A stretch of DNA of 40,889 bases, taken from contig CAIXLG010000098.1 of the NCBI GenBank assembly GCA_903920215.1, positions 1 through 40,889 of the forward strand. The letters are read 5' to 3'. Origin of the DNA: an uncultured Chlorobiaceae bacterium (GTDB lineage: Bacteria; Bacteroidota; Chlorobiia; Chlorobiales; Chlorobiaceae). The number at the start of each line of letters is the position of its first letter. Within the stretch, counting starts at the first letter, position 1. The notes beneath the pieces are model-generated. The model searched no databases, was not told the origin of the DNA, and was given only the letters and a program-made list of their open reading frames with translations. The position numbers and the translations under genes are program-made. This document shows positions 7,959 to 16,768 of the stretch, in pieces.

Positions 7959-9074
7959 TTAAGGAACATATATCACCCAGATGGCCGTCAGCACAAAGCT
8001 GACAAAGGCAAACGGGGTCAGAACTTTCCAGCACAGGTACATCAGCTGGTCGACCCTCAGGCGGGGAAGCGTCCAGCGAAGCCACATCTGCACAAAAATA
8101 AAGAAGAACCCTTTCATGATGATCCAGAATACGCCCCAGACCGGGCCGTTTGTCCAGGCGTTGAGGGCAAAAGATCCGATATCGGGAAGCGGCGAATTCC
8201 AGCCTCCGAGAAAGACTATGGAGATAATAGCGGAAACCATGAACATGCTGCCGTATTCAGCAAGGAAGATGACGGCAAACTTCATACCTGAGTATTCAGT
8301 GAAATAACCTGCCACCAGCTCGGATTCTGCTTCGGGAATATCGAACGGTGCCCGGTTGACTTCGGCAAGCGAAGCGATAAAGTAGATGAGAAACGGGAGC
8401 CAGGCAATCGGTGACTGAAACAGGAAGAAGTGGGCGAATCCATAGGAGCCGGACTGGAGCATGGTGATTTTTTGCATATCAAGCGTGCCGGCCATCATGG
8501 CGCCACACAAAAGGGCTATTGCAGCAGGAATTTCATAACTGACAATCTGGGCAACGCTTCGAACTGCGCCGTAGAGCGACCACTTGTTGTTTGAACCCCA
8601 GCCGGCGGCTAGAATACCAACGACTTCAATAGCGACAATGCCGATTGCGAAAAAGAGACCGACATTGAGACTTGCTCCGATAAAGGAGGAACTGAAAGGC
8701 AGTACCGCATACGCAAGAAAGGAGCCTACGAAAAGAACGCCGGGACCGATAACAAAGAGAAACTTGTCGGCGGAAGTTGGAACAATGTCCTCTTTCTGCA
8801 GAAGCTTGAGGATGTCGGCAATGGTCTGGAGAATACCCCATTTACCAACTTCCATAGGGCCGAGACGATCCTGCATGAAGGCGGATATCTTGCGTTCACC
8901 ATAGACGCCATAGGTGAGCGAGTAAAGCGCAATAAAGACAAGAGGGATGGCGGCAAGAATTACCAGCCCGAGAGGCAGGCCCATTGGAGTGAATCCGACG
9001 AGAGCTTCGCTCCATGCATTGAGACTGTTACCCATAAGTAAAGGCATACTGATGTGTGATGATGTTACATTCAT
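7959..9074 (-). CDS. nuoH: NADH-quinone oxidoreductase subunit H
   Basis: A 371-residue membrane subunit with eight or nine helices that forms the quinone-binding cavity at the junction of membrane and peripheral arms. The hallmark loop [20 protein letters not shown] is present, as are [15 protein letters not shown] near residue 80 and [15 protein letters not shown]. The N-terminus is longer than E. coli NuoH (325 residues). Its start codon overlaps the nuoD stop by 4 bp, indicating translational coupling. Confidence 0.98.
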   Translation of the reverse strand: MNVTSSHISMPLLMGNSLNAWSEALVGFTPMGLPLGLVILAAIPLVFIALYSLTYGVYGERKISAFMQDRLGPMEVGKWGILQTIADILKLLQKEDIVPTSADKFLFVIGPGVLFVGSFLAYAVLPFSSSFIGASLNVGLFFAIGIVAIEVVGILAAGWGSNNKWSLYGAVRSVAQIVSYEIPAAIALLCGAMMAGTLDMQKITMLQSGSYGFAHFFLFQSPIAWLPFLIYFIASLAEVNRAPFDIPEAESELVAGYFTEYSGMKFAVIFLAEYGSMFMVSAIISIVFLGGWNSPLPDIGSFALNAWTNGPVWGVFWIIMKGFFFIFVQMWLRWTLPRLRVDQLMYLCWKVLTPFAFVSFVLTAIWVIYVP

Positions 9075-10273
9075 CTGTCAATCTCCCCGAGAACGATATC
9101 GATGCTGCCGATAATGGCGACAAGATCGGGGATCAACTGACCTTTTGAAAGGTCTTTCATCGCTGAAAGATTGACGAAACAGGAGGAACGTGACTTGCAG
9201 CGCAGGGGTTTGGTTGATTTACCATCGCTCTGGATATAAAAACCAAGCTCACCACGAGGGTTTTCAGCACGACCATAGACTTCACCTGCTTTTGGACGAA
9301 CACGCTTTGGAACAGCTGACCTTGCATTGAAGCCTTCGGAAGATGGCATTTTTTGGATGCACTGCTCGATAATTTTGAGGCTCTCGTCCATTTCAAGGGC
9401 ACGGACAAGATGGCGTGAGAGGCAGTCGCCAATATCGGATACTTTGCCATCAGGAACCGGAACTTCAAAGTCGAGCTCTGGATAGATTGAGTAAGGATCG
9501 TTGCGCCGTAAATCCCACTTGACGCCGGAACCACGAAGCATGGGGCCGGACCAGCCATAATTTATAGCGACGTCTGCCGGCATGATGCCGATACCACGGG
9601 TACGCTTGACAAAAATTTCGTTTTCTGTGAGCAGCTTGTATAGCTCAACGGTTTTTGGCCTGAAATAGGTAACGAACTCCATGACCCGCTTGTTGAAATC
9701 GGCGGGAACATCGTAGGCAAGGCCGCCGACCCATATATAATTATAGAGCATTCGTGCACCGGAAGCCCACTCGAGGAGGCTGAGGATGATTTCGCGGTCA
9801 CGGAAGCAGAAGAGAAATGGTGTGAAGGCGCCAAGGTCGATACCATAGGTGCCGATGGCAACGAGGTGTGAGGCTATACGGTTCAGCTCGGCAACAATAA
9901 CCCTGATAAATTCGACACGGCGGGGAATTTCGATATCAAGAAGCTTTTCAACGGTGATGGCATAGGCAAATTCGCTGTTCATGCCTGCCAGATAGTCGAG
10001 ACGATCGGTGTAGGGTATAACGGCCTGGTAATCAACATTTTCGCAACACTTTTCAAAACAGCGGTGCAGGTAGCCGAGGTAAGGCTCTGCATGGGTAACT
10101 ACCTCGCCATCGGTAAGGCACTCGAGCTTGAGAACGCCGTGGGTCGATGGGTGCTGAGGGCCCATGGCGAGAACCATCTGTTCTGTTTGAAGGTCCTTTT
10201 CAAGAAGAACAACATTGTTACCTTTTCGGGTAACCCTCGTTGAACCCATTCCAGCTCTCTCTAATTCCTGCAT
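9071..10273 (-). CDS. nuoD: NADH-quinone oxidoreductase subunit D
   Basis: A 400-residue 49-kDa-type subunit, related to the large subunit of NiFe hydrogenases but without the metal-binding cysteines. It lines the quinone pocket. Typical segments are [21 protein letters not shown], containing the quinone-pocket His, then HRCFEK near residue 70, [16 protein letters not shown], and the C-terminal [18 protein letters not shown]. Separate nuoC and nuoD genes are ancestral; they are fused in E. coli. It starts 31 bp after nuoC and overlaps nuoH by 4 bp. Confidence 0.98.
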   Translation of the reverse strand: MQELERAGMGSTRVTRKGNNVVLLEKDLQTEQMVLAMGPQHPSTHGVLKLECLTDGEVVTHAEPYLGYLHRCFEKCCENVDYQAVIPYTDRLDYLAGMNSEFAYAITVEKLLDIEIPRRVEFIRVIVAELNRIASHLVAIGTYGIDLGAFTPFLFCFRDREIILSLLEWASGARMLYNYIWVGGLAYDVPADFNKRVMEFVTYFRPKTVELYKLLTENEIFVKRTRGIGIMPADVAINYGWSGPMLRGSGVKWDLRRNDPYSIYPELDFEVPVPDGKVSDIGDCLSRHLVRALEMDESLKIIEQCIQKMPSSEGFNARSAVPKRVRPKAGEVYGRAENPRGELGFYIQSDGKSTKPLRCKSRSSCFVNLSAMKDLSKGQLIPDLVAIIGSIDIVLGEIDR

Positions 10274-10304
10274 ACGTCTGCTGCTTTTACTATTGAAAAC
10301 ACTG

Positions 10305-10823
10305 TTAGTAGGGCACCTTGATTCCGTGATAGCTCTCTTGAACCTTATAGTCCTTCAGGAGCGGGAAGCCTTCCCAGTCGTCGGGACAGAGAATCCGCCG
10401 CATATCGGGATGAGCAGTAAAGGACATGCCGTACATGTCGTAAGCTTCCCTTTCGTGCCAGTTGGCTGTATGCCAGATACCGGCAACACTTGGAATTGAA
10501 CCGTCCTGACGGGGACACTTGACCTTGACAGCAATCTTGTGATTGAGTTGACCAAGTGACTCGATATTACACACTATACCTACCTTGTCTTCGGCCTGAT
10601 AATCAACTCCGGAAAGGCAGGCCATGTAATTGAACTGAAGCTTTGGATTATCGCGCATGAAGAGAGCAATCTCAGGCCAGGCAGATAGATTGAGAACCTC
10701 GAAAAACGGCATGGTTTCGTTGGCATCGAATGCCGAAACGGCTTCACCAAATTTATCGTGGATGATCGCGTATGCAGCAGCGCTCTCCTGGATTGACTGC
10801 GATAAAACTTTTCCTTCTTCCAT
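10305..10823 (-). CDS. nuoC: NADH-quinone oxidoreductase subunit C
   Basis: A 172-residue 30-kDa-type subunit of the complex I peripheral arm. The diagnostic C-terminal signature is visible: [18 protein letters not shown], then [18 protein letters not shown]. It is soluble, with no membrane segments, and it packs against NuoD and NuoB. It lies 25 bp after nuoB and 31 bp before nuoD. Length is normal for an unfused NuoC. Confidence 0.97.
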   Translation of the reverse strand: MEEGKVLSQSIQESAAAYAIIHDKFGEAVSAFDANETMPFFEVLNLSAWPEIALFMRDNPKLQFNYMACLSGVDYQAEDKVGIVCNIESLGQLNHKIAVKVKCPRQDGSIPSVAGIWHTANWHEREAYDMYGMSFTAHPDMRRILCPDDWEGFPLLKDYKVQESYHGIKVPY

Positions 10824-10848
10824 CTCTGTGGTATGCCTGTTTATTTAA

Positions 10849-11418
10849 TTATGCGCTGGCAGCCGTACGTTCAGACTCAATAACAAACTGGGGATCAACA
10901 CTTTTTTCTGCAAGCTTTTTGAGTGCATCCGCCCTTGACAAGCCGATCTGCTCCATGCGAATCAACTCCTGAACCTTCATGAGGCCGCCGATAAGCGATT
11001 CGGGCCTTGGAGGGCAGCCTGGAACATAAACATCAACGGGAATAACCCGGTCAACTCCCTTAAGTACGTGGTATCCATGCTCCCAGTAAGGACCTCCGCA
11101 GTTGGAACAGCTCCCCATGGAGAGAACATAACGGGGTTCCGGCATCTGCTCGTAAAGGCGGACAACCCGTTCGGCCATTTTCATGGTTACCGTACCGGCT
11201 ACAATCATGAGATCAGACTGACGGGGAGAGGAGCGAGGGAAAATACCGAAGCGTTCGAGGTCGTAATTAGATGCATTGGTGGCCATCATCTCGATAGCAC
11301 AACAGGCAAGACCAAAACCCATTGGCCAGAGTGATGACAAACGAGCCCAGTTGAGAACGTTGTCAACCGATGTTACCAGCACATTGTGCTTTGTTATCCC
11401 GGCATCTAATAAACCCAT
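10849..11418 (-). CDS. nuoB: NADH-quinone oxidoreductase subunit B (cluster N2)
   Basis: A 189-residue protein carrying the terminal [4Fe-4S] cluster N2. The ligands are visible as Cys39-Cys40 ([12 protein letters not shown]), Cys104 (MGSCSNCGG) and Cys134 (VPGCPPRPE). The frame is open upstream to 11592, but that would overlap nuoA and add 58 residues with no family similarity. The start at 11418 (MGLLDAGI) gives the usual length and lies 28 bp after nuoA. It transfers electrons from NuoI to quinone at the NuoB/NuoD interface. Confidence 0.97.
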   Translation of the reverse strand: MGLLDAGITKHNVLVTSVDNVLNWARLSSLWPMGFGLACCAIEMMATNASNYDLERFGIFPRSSPRQSDLMIVAGTVTMKMAERVVRLYEQMPEPRYVLSMGSCSNCGGPYWEHGYHVLKGVDRVIPVDVYVPGCPPRPESLIGGLMKVQELIRMEQIGLSRADALKKLAEKSVDPQFVIESERTAASA

Positions 11419-11446
11419 AACGAAAAATGAATATGGTGAATAGTAT

Positions 11447-11899
11447 TTAACCTCTTTCAGAGGTGGATATTGCTGTCGGCAGCTTTGGCATCTGGGGCAT
11501 CTGGGGGATATTTGGAGTGGGACGTACCCAATCCAGATCACCTTTAACCCATGCATAGGCAAGACCGAGTATAAGAATACCTGCAAAAACAAGAGCGTCT
11601 ACAAGGGCAAATACTCCAAGTTGCTTGAAGACTGTTGCCCAGGGGAAGAGAAATACAACTTCAACGTCAAAAATAATAAAGATAAGGGCTACAACATAAA
11701 ACCTGATATTGAACTTGACCCAGGCGCTGCCTACTGCCTCTTCGCCGCATTCGTAGGTTGAGTTTTTGGCCGGATTGGGCCGGTGGGGACGGAGCATGCG
11801 GGCTGTCAGGTAACCTCCGACAACGAAGACAATACCGAGGGCAAGGAAAGCAAAAACATTGCCAAAGTTACTCAGCGTCGTATCCATGTGTATTGCCAA
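11447..11899 (-). CDS. nuoA: NADH-quinone oxidoreductase subunit A
   Basis: A 150-residue membrane subunit with three helices. The family signature is present: [20 protein letters not shown] followed by [17 protein letters not shown]. It is the first gene of the nuo cluster. An alternative start four codons downstream (MDTTLSN, at 11887) is equally plausible, because neither has a strong ribosome site. The C-terminal tail is repetitive ([10 protein letters not shown]). Upstream is 453 bp of non-coding DNA with heptamers and hairpin repeats, where the operon promoter should lie. Confidence 0.96.
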   Translation of the reverse strand: MAIHMDTTLSNFGNVFAFLALGIVFVVGGYLTARMLRPHRPNPAKNSTYECGEEAVGSAWVKFNIRFYVVALIFIIFDVEVVFLFPWATVFKQLGVFALVDALVFAGILILGLAYAWVKGDLDWVRPTPNIPQMPQMPKLPTAISTSERG

Positions 11900-12045
11900 T
11901 TTGAGTTAATCCCTGTGTCGCACAATCGAAATTTTTTCAATTCTGTAACTCTCTTTCTTACAGGTGCGCAAATATAAAAAAAAATTCATTTTGACACAGA
12001 AAAAATAAGGCTTTTTATCACAAGCAGCAGCTTTTTATGAAAGAT

Positions 12046-12078
12046 AGTGCTGAGTGCTGAGTGCTGAGTGCTGAGTGT
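12046..12078. repeat. AGTGCTG heptamer array
   Basis: About 4.7 copies of AGTGCTG, same orientation as the arrays at 692-707 and 16776-16830. Complementary CAGCACT pairs follow at 12171-12184 and 12278-12293, so the block can fold as nested hairpins. Confidence 0.95.
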
Positions 12079-12090
12079 TTGGGTTTGTTT

Positions 12091-12343
12091 GTTGACTGCT
12101 GAGTGTTGGGGTTCAGGAATCACCCCAACCTACATTCGGACTTTCCTCTCTGCATGCTGCCGACTCTCTTCAGCACTCAGCACTTGTTTTGTTGACTGCT
12201 GATTGTTGGGGTTCAGGAATCACCCCAACCTACATTCGGACTTTCCTCTCTGCATGCTGCAGAATCTCTTCTTACTTCTCAGCACTCAGCACTTGTTTTG
12301 TTGACTGCTGAGTGTTGGGGTTCAGGAATCACCCCAACCTACA
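12091..12343. repeat. Two and a half tandem copies of a 100-109 bp unit with REP-like hairpins
   Basis: Units begin with GTTGACTGCTGA at 12091, 12191 and 12300. Each contains an identical 29-bp element (12106-12134, 12206-12234, 12315-12343) with a 7-bp stem TTGGGGT / ACCCCAA around a 9-base loop, ending CCTACA. The first two units continue through a shared CTTTCCTCTCTGCATGCTGC stretch to a CAGCACT pair; the third is cut short after the hairpin. The same 29-bp element occurs at 20639 and 21819. This pattern resembles REP/BIME repeats mobilised by TnpA-REP transposases, but no such gene is in the window. Confidence 0.93.
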
Positions 12344-12352
12344 TTGGGTTGT

Positions 12353-12604
12353 TTACTGATTATTGCTGTAGAATTTGGTGCCGAGATGCCGAAAGAGCTT
12401 TAATAATAAGACAGTCGCAAACAGCACTATGAGCAGTATTACTCCTTGCGTTACTGGCCAGGAGCTTGAGAGAGTATAGAGTATTGGAGTGAGAATCGGT
12501 ATGAGCAGTATCCAGATGATCGGGGCCCATGCAATGCCGACCATGATGGGAAGTCCGGTTTTCATAAACCGTTTTTTTTGATCTGAATCAGTGAATAGTT
12601 TCAT
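12353..12604 (-). CDS. Small two-helix membrane protein, unknown function
   Basis: An 83-residue protein with two predicted transmembrane helices (about residues 16-40 and 50-70) and a basic N-terminus. The family is not recognised. It starts 8 bp after the TPR gene on the same strand, so it is likely the last gene of the four-gene set that starts with the PAP2-like gene. Its stop codon is next to the third REP-like hairpin, which may act as a 3' end structure. The tight spacing and good ATG support a real gene. Confidence 0.65.
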   Translation of the reverse strand: MKLFTDSDQKKRFMKTGLPIMVGIAWAPIIWILLIPILTPILYTLSSSWPVTQGVILLIVLFATVLLLKLFRHLGTKFYSNNQ

Positions 12605-12612
12605 GGCGGTTC

Positions 12613-13218
12613 TTAAAAAAAGAGAGTTCCGATTTGACAGGCCAAAGCTTCATCGAAGGTTTTCAAGAGTTCATACTCGTGTTTCAAGCCTTTCATATCA
12701 CCTCTCGAAAGATAGTACATGGCCATTTTGCAATGAGCTTCGGGATTTTCGGGTTCAAGTTCGATTGCTTTTTCAAAAGCTTCTTTTGCCTTGTCGACCT
12801 CACCGAGGTCAAGGTAGGCATCGCCCAGAACACAGTATATGCCGGTACATGCGGGATCTATCTCCAGCCCTTTTTTAAGGGTTTTGAGGGCCATCTCCTC
12901 CTTGCCGAGAGTAAACTGAACGAAACCAAGATGTTTATAGGCGAGCATGCAGCCGGGATCGAGTACGATGGTTTTCAAAAGATCACACCCTGCTTTACGG
13001 TAGTTGCTCATTGAGAGATTGGTTACCGCACGGGCGTAGAGGGCCGCTGAATCGCGACGTTTCAACTGGATGCAACGATCGAGCAGTTCAAGTGCTTCGG
13101 TGTTCAGCTGCCGGTCAATATAGATCAACGCCAGTTTATAGAGCGTGCCGGTATTATCGGGCTCCAGCAGAAGGGCCGCCTCAAGTTGCTCTCGTGGTGA
13201 ATCGTCTACAGCATTCAA
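12613..13218 (-). CDS. Tetratricopeptide repeat protein
   Basis: A 201-residue protein made almost wholly of TPR units, about five, beginning near residue 5. Typical positions are seen in GTLYKLALIYIDRQLNTEAL, AYKHLGFVQFTLGKEEMAL and IYCVLGDAYLDLGEVDKAKE. There is no signal peptide or membrane helix, so it is probably a cytoplasmic scaffold for protein contacts; the partner is unknown. It begins 20 bp after the ferrochelatase gene and ends 8 bp before the small membrane protein, so the three are likely co-transcribed. Confidence 0.9.
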   Translation of the reverse strand: MNAVDDSPREQLEAALLLEPDNTGTLYKLALIYIDRQLNTEALELLDRCIQLKRRDSAALYARAVTNLSMSNYRKAGCDLLKTIVLDPGCMLAYKHLGFVQFTLGKEEMALKTLKKGLEIDPACTGIYCVLGDAYLDLGEVDKAKEAFEKAIELEPENPEAHCKMAMYYLSRGDMKGLKHEYELLKTFDEALACQIGTLFF

Positions 13219-13238
13219 GGGTGGTATTATTAAATGGT

Positions 13239-14294
13239 TTATGGTCGAAGGCTTTCGAAAGCATTCTGTAAATCATTGAAGACCTCAAGCTCTTCAAGCA
13301 CTTTACCCGAAAGCCAGCGACCGAATGCGGGAGAGTCGTTAATACATCTGACATATTGTGCAACTGGAAATCCGGCAGCTTCAAGCTTTTTGAAGGCATC
13401 ATATTCAGTTTCGCTGTTATCGGCGAAAAAGCCATAGGGAAACATGACGACAGCTTCATAGCCCTCTTCCTTAAACTCCAGAAGTGCTTTTTCAATTGTT
13501 TCCGTCATCCACTCCCCTCCTGTTGAGTGATTCATGCAGCCCTGGCGAACATCAATGAATATATTCCGGGGGTCAGCAATGATTTTACGCTTCATAGAAT
13601 CGAAAAACGCGATTGTCTCTTCGAGTCCGGTAAAGACTTTAGGAGGATTGCCTTTACGATCTTTGACCAGTGTTCCATGGATGGCAAGCACAAGACCGAT
13701 TTTGCCTTTTGTTTGACAAACAGATGCTGACAGCTGCTGGAAAAGATAGTCAATATAGAGAGAATGGAGACGATCGTCTTTCCATAGTTTGCTTAATACC
13801 TTCACTTTTGCAAAGGCGCTGTCGGCATAAACATCAATAACCATCTGGCAGGCAATACCGCAGGAAAAGGAAGATTCAACCGGAATCATCGGCACTACGA
13901 CAACCCCGTCATACTGTTGCTGCAGCTCCAGAAGCAGATCGTCGAGATAGGGCGGAACAAAATAATAGGCATCAATTACCTTGACTTCAACTTTGGAAAG
14001 TAACGGATTCGCACTCTCCGTAATGTAACTTGCCAGCATCCTGGTCTGGGAGCGGTTTATTGCAAGGAGAGTCGAGCGGTAACGGTTGAGCTTCCAGTTG
14101 ATATAATGCTTGGTGGAGCGGTAATCAGCAATAAAATAGATCATTGCTGTCGGTATTTTTACAATCTGACGGGTGACGACCTTGAGAATTCTCCGTGAGC
14201 TCGGCCACAAGTTGCTGACTGTAAGCTTTTCAACTTCGCCGTAGGTGGTGACAACAACAGCATATTTTTTTTTGTTCACAATCCTGTCCACCAT
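13239..14294 (-). CDS. hemH: Ferrochelatase-family protein
   Basis: A 351-residue protein of the ferrochelatase family, which inserts Fe2+ into a porphyrin in haem synthesis. The conserved metal-site His lies in LAIHGTLV (His206). The C-terminal signature is present as GEWMTETIEKAL, MFPYGFFADNSETEYD (Glu295 at the catalytic position). The sequence is divergent and slightly longer than usual (about 320). Green sulfur bacteria need haem for c-type cytochromes and make protoporphyrin IX for bacteriochlorophyll, so the role fits. The start overlaps the upstream PAP2-like gene by 19 bp. A divergent chelatase with another tetrapyrrole substrate is possible. Confidence 0.85.
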   Translation of the reverse strand: MVDRIVNKKKYAVVVTTYGEVEKLTVSNLWPSSRRILKVVTRQIVKIPTAMIYFIADYRSTKHYINWKLNRYRSTLLAINRSQTRMLASYITESANPLLSKVEVKVIDAYYFVPPYLDDLLLELQQQYDGVVVVPMIPVESSFSCGIACQMVIDVYADSAFAKVKVLSKLWKDDRLHSLYIDYLFQQLSASVCQTKGKIGLVLAIHGTLVKDRKGNPPKVFTGLEETIAFFDSMKRKIIADPRNIFIDVRQGCMNHSTGGEWMTETIEKALLEFKEEGYEAVVMFPYGFFADNSETEYDAFKKLEAAGFPVAQYVRCINDSPAFGRWLSGKVLEELEVFNDLQNAFESLRP

Positions 14295-14869
14295 TTTAAC
14301 TCAGCATACATCACTGCAAAACCAACCGTTCCGCCGACAAGGGTTTGCATGAAATTATGGGCTTTCAGATAAATGCGCGACCACATGAGCAGAGGCACAA
14401 GAAGGAGACAGAATAACGCAACAGCGCCGAACTGCATAAAAAGCAGCGCAATAGATGAAGAGAAGGTGAAGAGATGAATGCTGATTTTCCACTGAAGGGT
14501 TATAAGAAGAATAAAGACCATGTTGACGGCATTGAAAAGCAGAATGCCTGTTAAGAGTTTAGGGGGATGGAGAGTTTTCATAAACTCGTAACCTAGGGCA
14601 TTGACAGCAACGAGAACCAGCAGCGGAAGAAAGCGCTGTTCGCGGAAGGAAATATTGAAATCTGAAATTTTCCCTATTTTTTTCAGGCCGGAAATCAGGA
14701 AGATGGGAACAATGGTGCTGGAAAAAAACAGAACCGTGAGATATGAGATACTGTTGACATCATTGCCATATCCTCTCATCACTATTGCATAATAAGCTAC
14801 CGGCGCAACCACAACCGGACTGATTACCCATGAAATAAAGTTTGCAAAACGGTATTGGTCAAACTGCAT
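14276..14869 (-). CDS. PAP2-like (phosphatidic acid phosphatase-related) membrane protein
   Basis: A 197-residue protein with six predicted helices. Traces of the three PAP2 motifs are visible: KISDFNISFREQRF (residues 67-80), WKISIH (127-132), and Ser164-Arg165 with His171 in SRIYLKAH. The Asp that normally follows this His by four residues is Gln175, so phosphatase activity is doubtful. The frame is open to 14959, but the start at 14869 (MQFDQYRF) gives a normal N-terminus. It may be a lipid phosphatase or a prenyl-phosphate-binding relative. It heads the hemH-TPR set and overlaps hemH by 19 bp. Confidence 0.7.
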   Translation of the reverse strand: MQFDQYRFANFISWVISPVVVAPVAYYAIVMRGYGNDVNSISYLTVLFFSSTIVPIFLISGLKKIGKISDFNISFREQRFLPLLVLVAVNALGYEFMKTLHPPKLLTGILLFNAVNMVFILLITLQWKISIHLFTFSSSIALLFMQFGAVALFCLLLVPLLMWSRIYLKAHNFMQTLVGGTVGFAVMYAELKWWTGL

Positions 14870-14979
14870 GGGCTGAAGACGATAAACGAATGTTGAGATT
14901 TTAGCGTAATACAGTGCAAAAGTATGTTGAAATATAGTTTTTATTAAAATTAAAACCACGTATATTCTTGTTCTGTAAC

Positions 14980-15061
14980 GCGAGAGTGGTGAAATTGGTA
15001 TACACGCTAGTCTTAGGAACTAGTGCCGTGAGGCGTGAGGGTTCGAGTCCCTTCTCTCGCA
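14980..15061 (+). tRNA. tRNA-Leu (anticodon TAG)
   Basis: The 82-nt cloverleaf has acceptor stem GCGAGAG / CTCTCGC, D-arm GGTGAAATTGGTATACAC, and anticodon stem CTAGT / ACTAG around loop CTTAGGA. It has a class II variable arm and a T-loop GTTCGAGTC. The discriminator base is A. The 3' CCA is not encoded. It lies head-to-tail with the next tRNA-Leu, 14 bp apart. Confidence 0.96.
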
Positions 15062-15075
15062 CGTTTTACATGAAT

Positions 15076-15163
15076 GCCAAAGTGGCGGAACTGGTAGACG
15101 CGCTGGACTCAAAATCCAGTGAGTGAATAACTCGTGTGGGTTCGATTCCCATCTTTGGTACCA
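15076..15163 (+). tRNA. tRNA-Leu (anticodon CAA)
   Basis: Acceptor stem GCCAAAG / CTTTGGT, with a G-U pair at the end, and anticodon stem CTGGA / TCCAG around loop CTCAAAA. It has a long variable arm and a T-loop GTTCGATTC. Here the terminal CCA is encoded (15161-15163), unlike in the neighbouring tRNA-Leu. It is followed 29 bp later by the HIT-protein start and may share its transcript. Confidence 0.96.
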
Positions 15164-15192
15164 CTTCAACAAACAATCGGGATACACCCACC

Positions 15193-15708
15193 ATGCATAG
15201 AATGTATTCACCTTGGCGTGAAGTGTATATGCAGTCATTCAAGGATGAAAAGCCTGCCGGTGAGACCGCGAAATCAGTATTTGCCGATCTTCCTCCAGAA
15301 GAGGATGAGAAGCGGTTTGTGCTTTACAGGGGGAAAACGTGCTTCATCATTATGAACCTATACCCCTATAACTGCGGCCACCTTATGGTGATTCCCTATC
15401 TGCAGACTCCTGACATATCCGATCTCGACCGGGAGACAAAACTTGAAGTGATGGAGCTTACTGATCTTTCCATCAAGGCGCTGAAACGTACTCTCAGACC
15501 GCAGGGCTTCAATGTTGGCGCTAATCTCGGCAAAGTTGCCGGTGGCAGCGTTGACACGCATATCCATTTTCATATTGTTCCCCGCTGGGAAGGCGATACC
15601 AACTTCATGCCTGTTCTTGCAGATGCCAAAGTGCTCAGCAATGACATGAACACCACCTATAAAAACCTGAAAAAGGCTTTCGCTGACCTTACAGAGGGAG
15701 TAGAGTAA
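15193..15708 (+). CDS. HIT-family hydrolase/phosphorylase (Ap4A phosphorylase-like)
   Basis: A 171-residue protein with the histidine triad HIHFH (His123, 125, 127) followed by IVPRW. HIT proteins hydrolyse or phosphorylyse nucleotide phosphates. The N-terminal MYSPWREVYM is typical of the bacterial Ap4A-phosphorylase-like branch. The frame is open from 15136, but that start lies inside the tRNA-Leu gene, so the ATG at 15193 is used. It is followed 16 bp later by the methyltransferase gene and is probably co-transcribed with it. Confidence 0.9.
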   Translation: MHRMYSPWREVYMQSFKDEKPAGETAKSVFADLPPEEDEKRFVLYRGKTCFIIMNLYPYNCGHLMVIPYLQTPDISDLDRETKLEVMELTDLSIKALKRTLRPQGFNVGANLGKVAGGSVDTHIHFHIVPRWEGDTNFMPVLADAKVLSNDMNTTYKNLKKAFADLTEGVE

Positions 15709-15724
15709 CGCTCTCTACGGTGGA

Positions 15725-16768
15725 ATGGAAACTGTTCCCTGCCCCATAAGCAACTCGAAGGAGTTTACCCCTTATCTTCAGGTTCCCGACCGTTTTGACC
15801 GTTCCGGAAAAGCAGAGTGGAATCTTGTCCGTTCAAGCACGTCAGGGCTTATTATGCTTAATCCCCGTCCGGATAGTGCTGAAATAGGCCGGTATTACCC
15901 TGGCGCCCGGTATGACCCCTATCGGAACAGCAGCAACAGTTCGTCCTTTAAAGAGAGGGCCTATCTTGCCGCACGAACTCTGCTGCTCGGCTATCGAGCC
16001 GGAATCATTTTGAAAGGATGGGAAAAGCCGATGGAAGAGTGTGCTGTGCTTGAAATCGGGTGTTCGACGGGGGATCTTCTGAATTATTTTCGTCGAAAGG
16101 GAGTACCGATCAAGAACCTTGCCGGTGTTGAACCTGATGCTGATGCAGCACGATATGCTCGTGAGTTTTTCGGGCTGAACATTTTTCCTTCAATTGCGGA
16201 GGTTAGCGCTGGGAGGAAGAAATTTGACCGCATTGTGCTCTGGCATACGCTTGAGCATATTCACGCCATCAATGAAACGCTCCATGAGGTTGCAGAGCAG
16301 CTTAAGCCGGACGGTGTGCTTGTGATTGCGCTGCCAAATCCGGCAAGTTTTGATGCTGAGCATTTTAAGGAGAACTGGGTGGCATGGGATGCGCCGCGGC
16401 ATCTCTATCATTTCTGGCCGGGAACGCTTGAAAAACTGCTGGGATTGCATGGGTTGAGGGTTTTTAAACAGCGGGCTTATTTTCCGGATGCGGTTTACAA
16501 TATTTTGCACAGCGAAGGGCTGAGATGCAGTCGGCAGGGGGGGGAATTAGTGCTGAGTGCTGAGTCGCGAGTGCTGAGTGAAGAAAGTGAAAACAGTGGG
16601 CAGTCGGCAGTGGGCAGGGGGCAGGGGGGGGAATCAGTGCTGAGTGCTGAGTCGCGAGTGCTGAGTGCTTTCGGGATTTTGAGACTTCTTGGGAGAGGAG
16701 GGGTTGATGCGCTTCGGGGGGGAGCGAGGGCTTCGAGCGTTGTTTATTATGCTGAAAGAAAGGGCTGA
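15725..16768 (+). CDS. SAM-dependent methyltransferase with repeat-derived C-terminal insertion
   Basis: A 347-residue class I methyltransferase. The SAM-binding glycine motif is VLEIGCSTGDLLNYF (about residues 108-122), followed by an acidic strand end (VEPDADAARYA) and LWHTLEHIHAINETL. An N-terminal extension resembles that of methyltransferases with an added substrate domain. The substrate is unknown; sugars, lipids and small molecules are all possible. Residues about 270-316 are encoded by two copies of a heptamer-rich 47-bp repeat, read in frame. After it the protein resumes with a family-like tail (SSVVYYAERKG). It is probably active, since the insertion follows the catalytic core. Confidence 0.88.
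   Translation: METVPCPISNSKEFTPYLQVPDRFDRSGKAEWNLVRSSTSGLIMLNPRPDSAEIGRYYPGARYDPYRNSSNSSSFKERAYLAARTLLLGYRAGIILKGWEKPMEECAVLEIGCSTGDLLNYFRRKGVPIKNLAGVEPDADAARYAREFFGLNIFPSIAEVSAGRKKFDRIVLWHTLEHIHAINETLHEVAEQLKPDGVLVIALPNPASFDAEHFKENWVAWDAPRHLYHFWPGTLEKLLGLHGLRVFKQRAYFPDAVYNILHSEGLRCSRQGGELVLSAESRVLSEESENSGQSAVGRGQGGESVLSAESRVLSAFGILRLLGRGGVDALRGGARASSVVYYAERKG
16534..16667. repeat. 47-bp direct repeat made of heptamers, inside the methyltransferase gene
   Basis: Copies at 16534-16580 and 16621-16667 differ at one base (AATTAG / AATCAG) and are 87 bp apart, exactly 29 codons. Each is GCA, eight G, then AGTGCTG units with one variant, AGTCGCG. Between them is a degenerate GGCAGTG array. The order GGCAGT-type array then AGTGCTG array matches that at 578-707 and 40016-40073. 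Confidence 0.95.

Larger units (their letters stand above)
11900..12352. other. Non-coding region upstream of nuoA
   Basis: This region holds the presumed nuo promoter in the first 130 bp (A/T-rich; a TATATTT -10-like box on the minus strand near 11970-11977, not certain). Beyond it are a heptamer array at 12046-12078 and two and a half copies of a 100-109 bp unit containing a REP-like hairpin. No gene was found in it. Confidence 0.7.

Noticed and set aside
11419-11592. 58-residue N-terminal extension of NuoB
   Set aside because: It overlaps nuoA, has no NuoB similarity and makes the protein too long; start at 11418 is better.
12091-12343. CRISPR array
   Set aside because: Units of 100-109 bp, nearly identical throughout, with no unique spacers and no cas genes.
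15136-15192. Longer HIT protein start
   Set aside because: That ATG lies inside the tRNA-Leu(CAA) gene.
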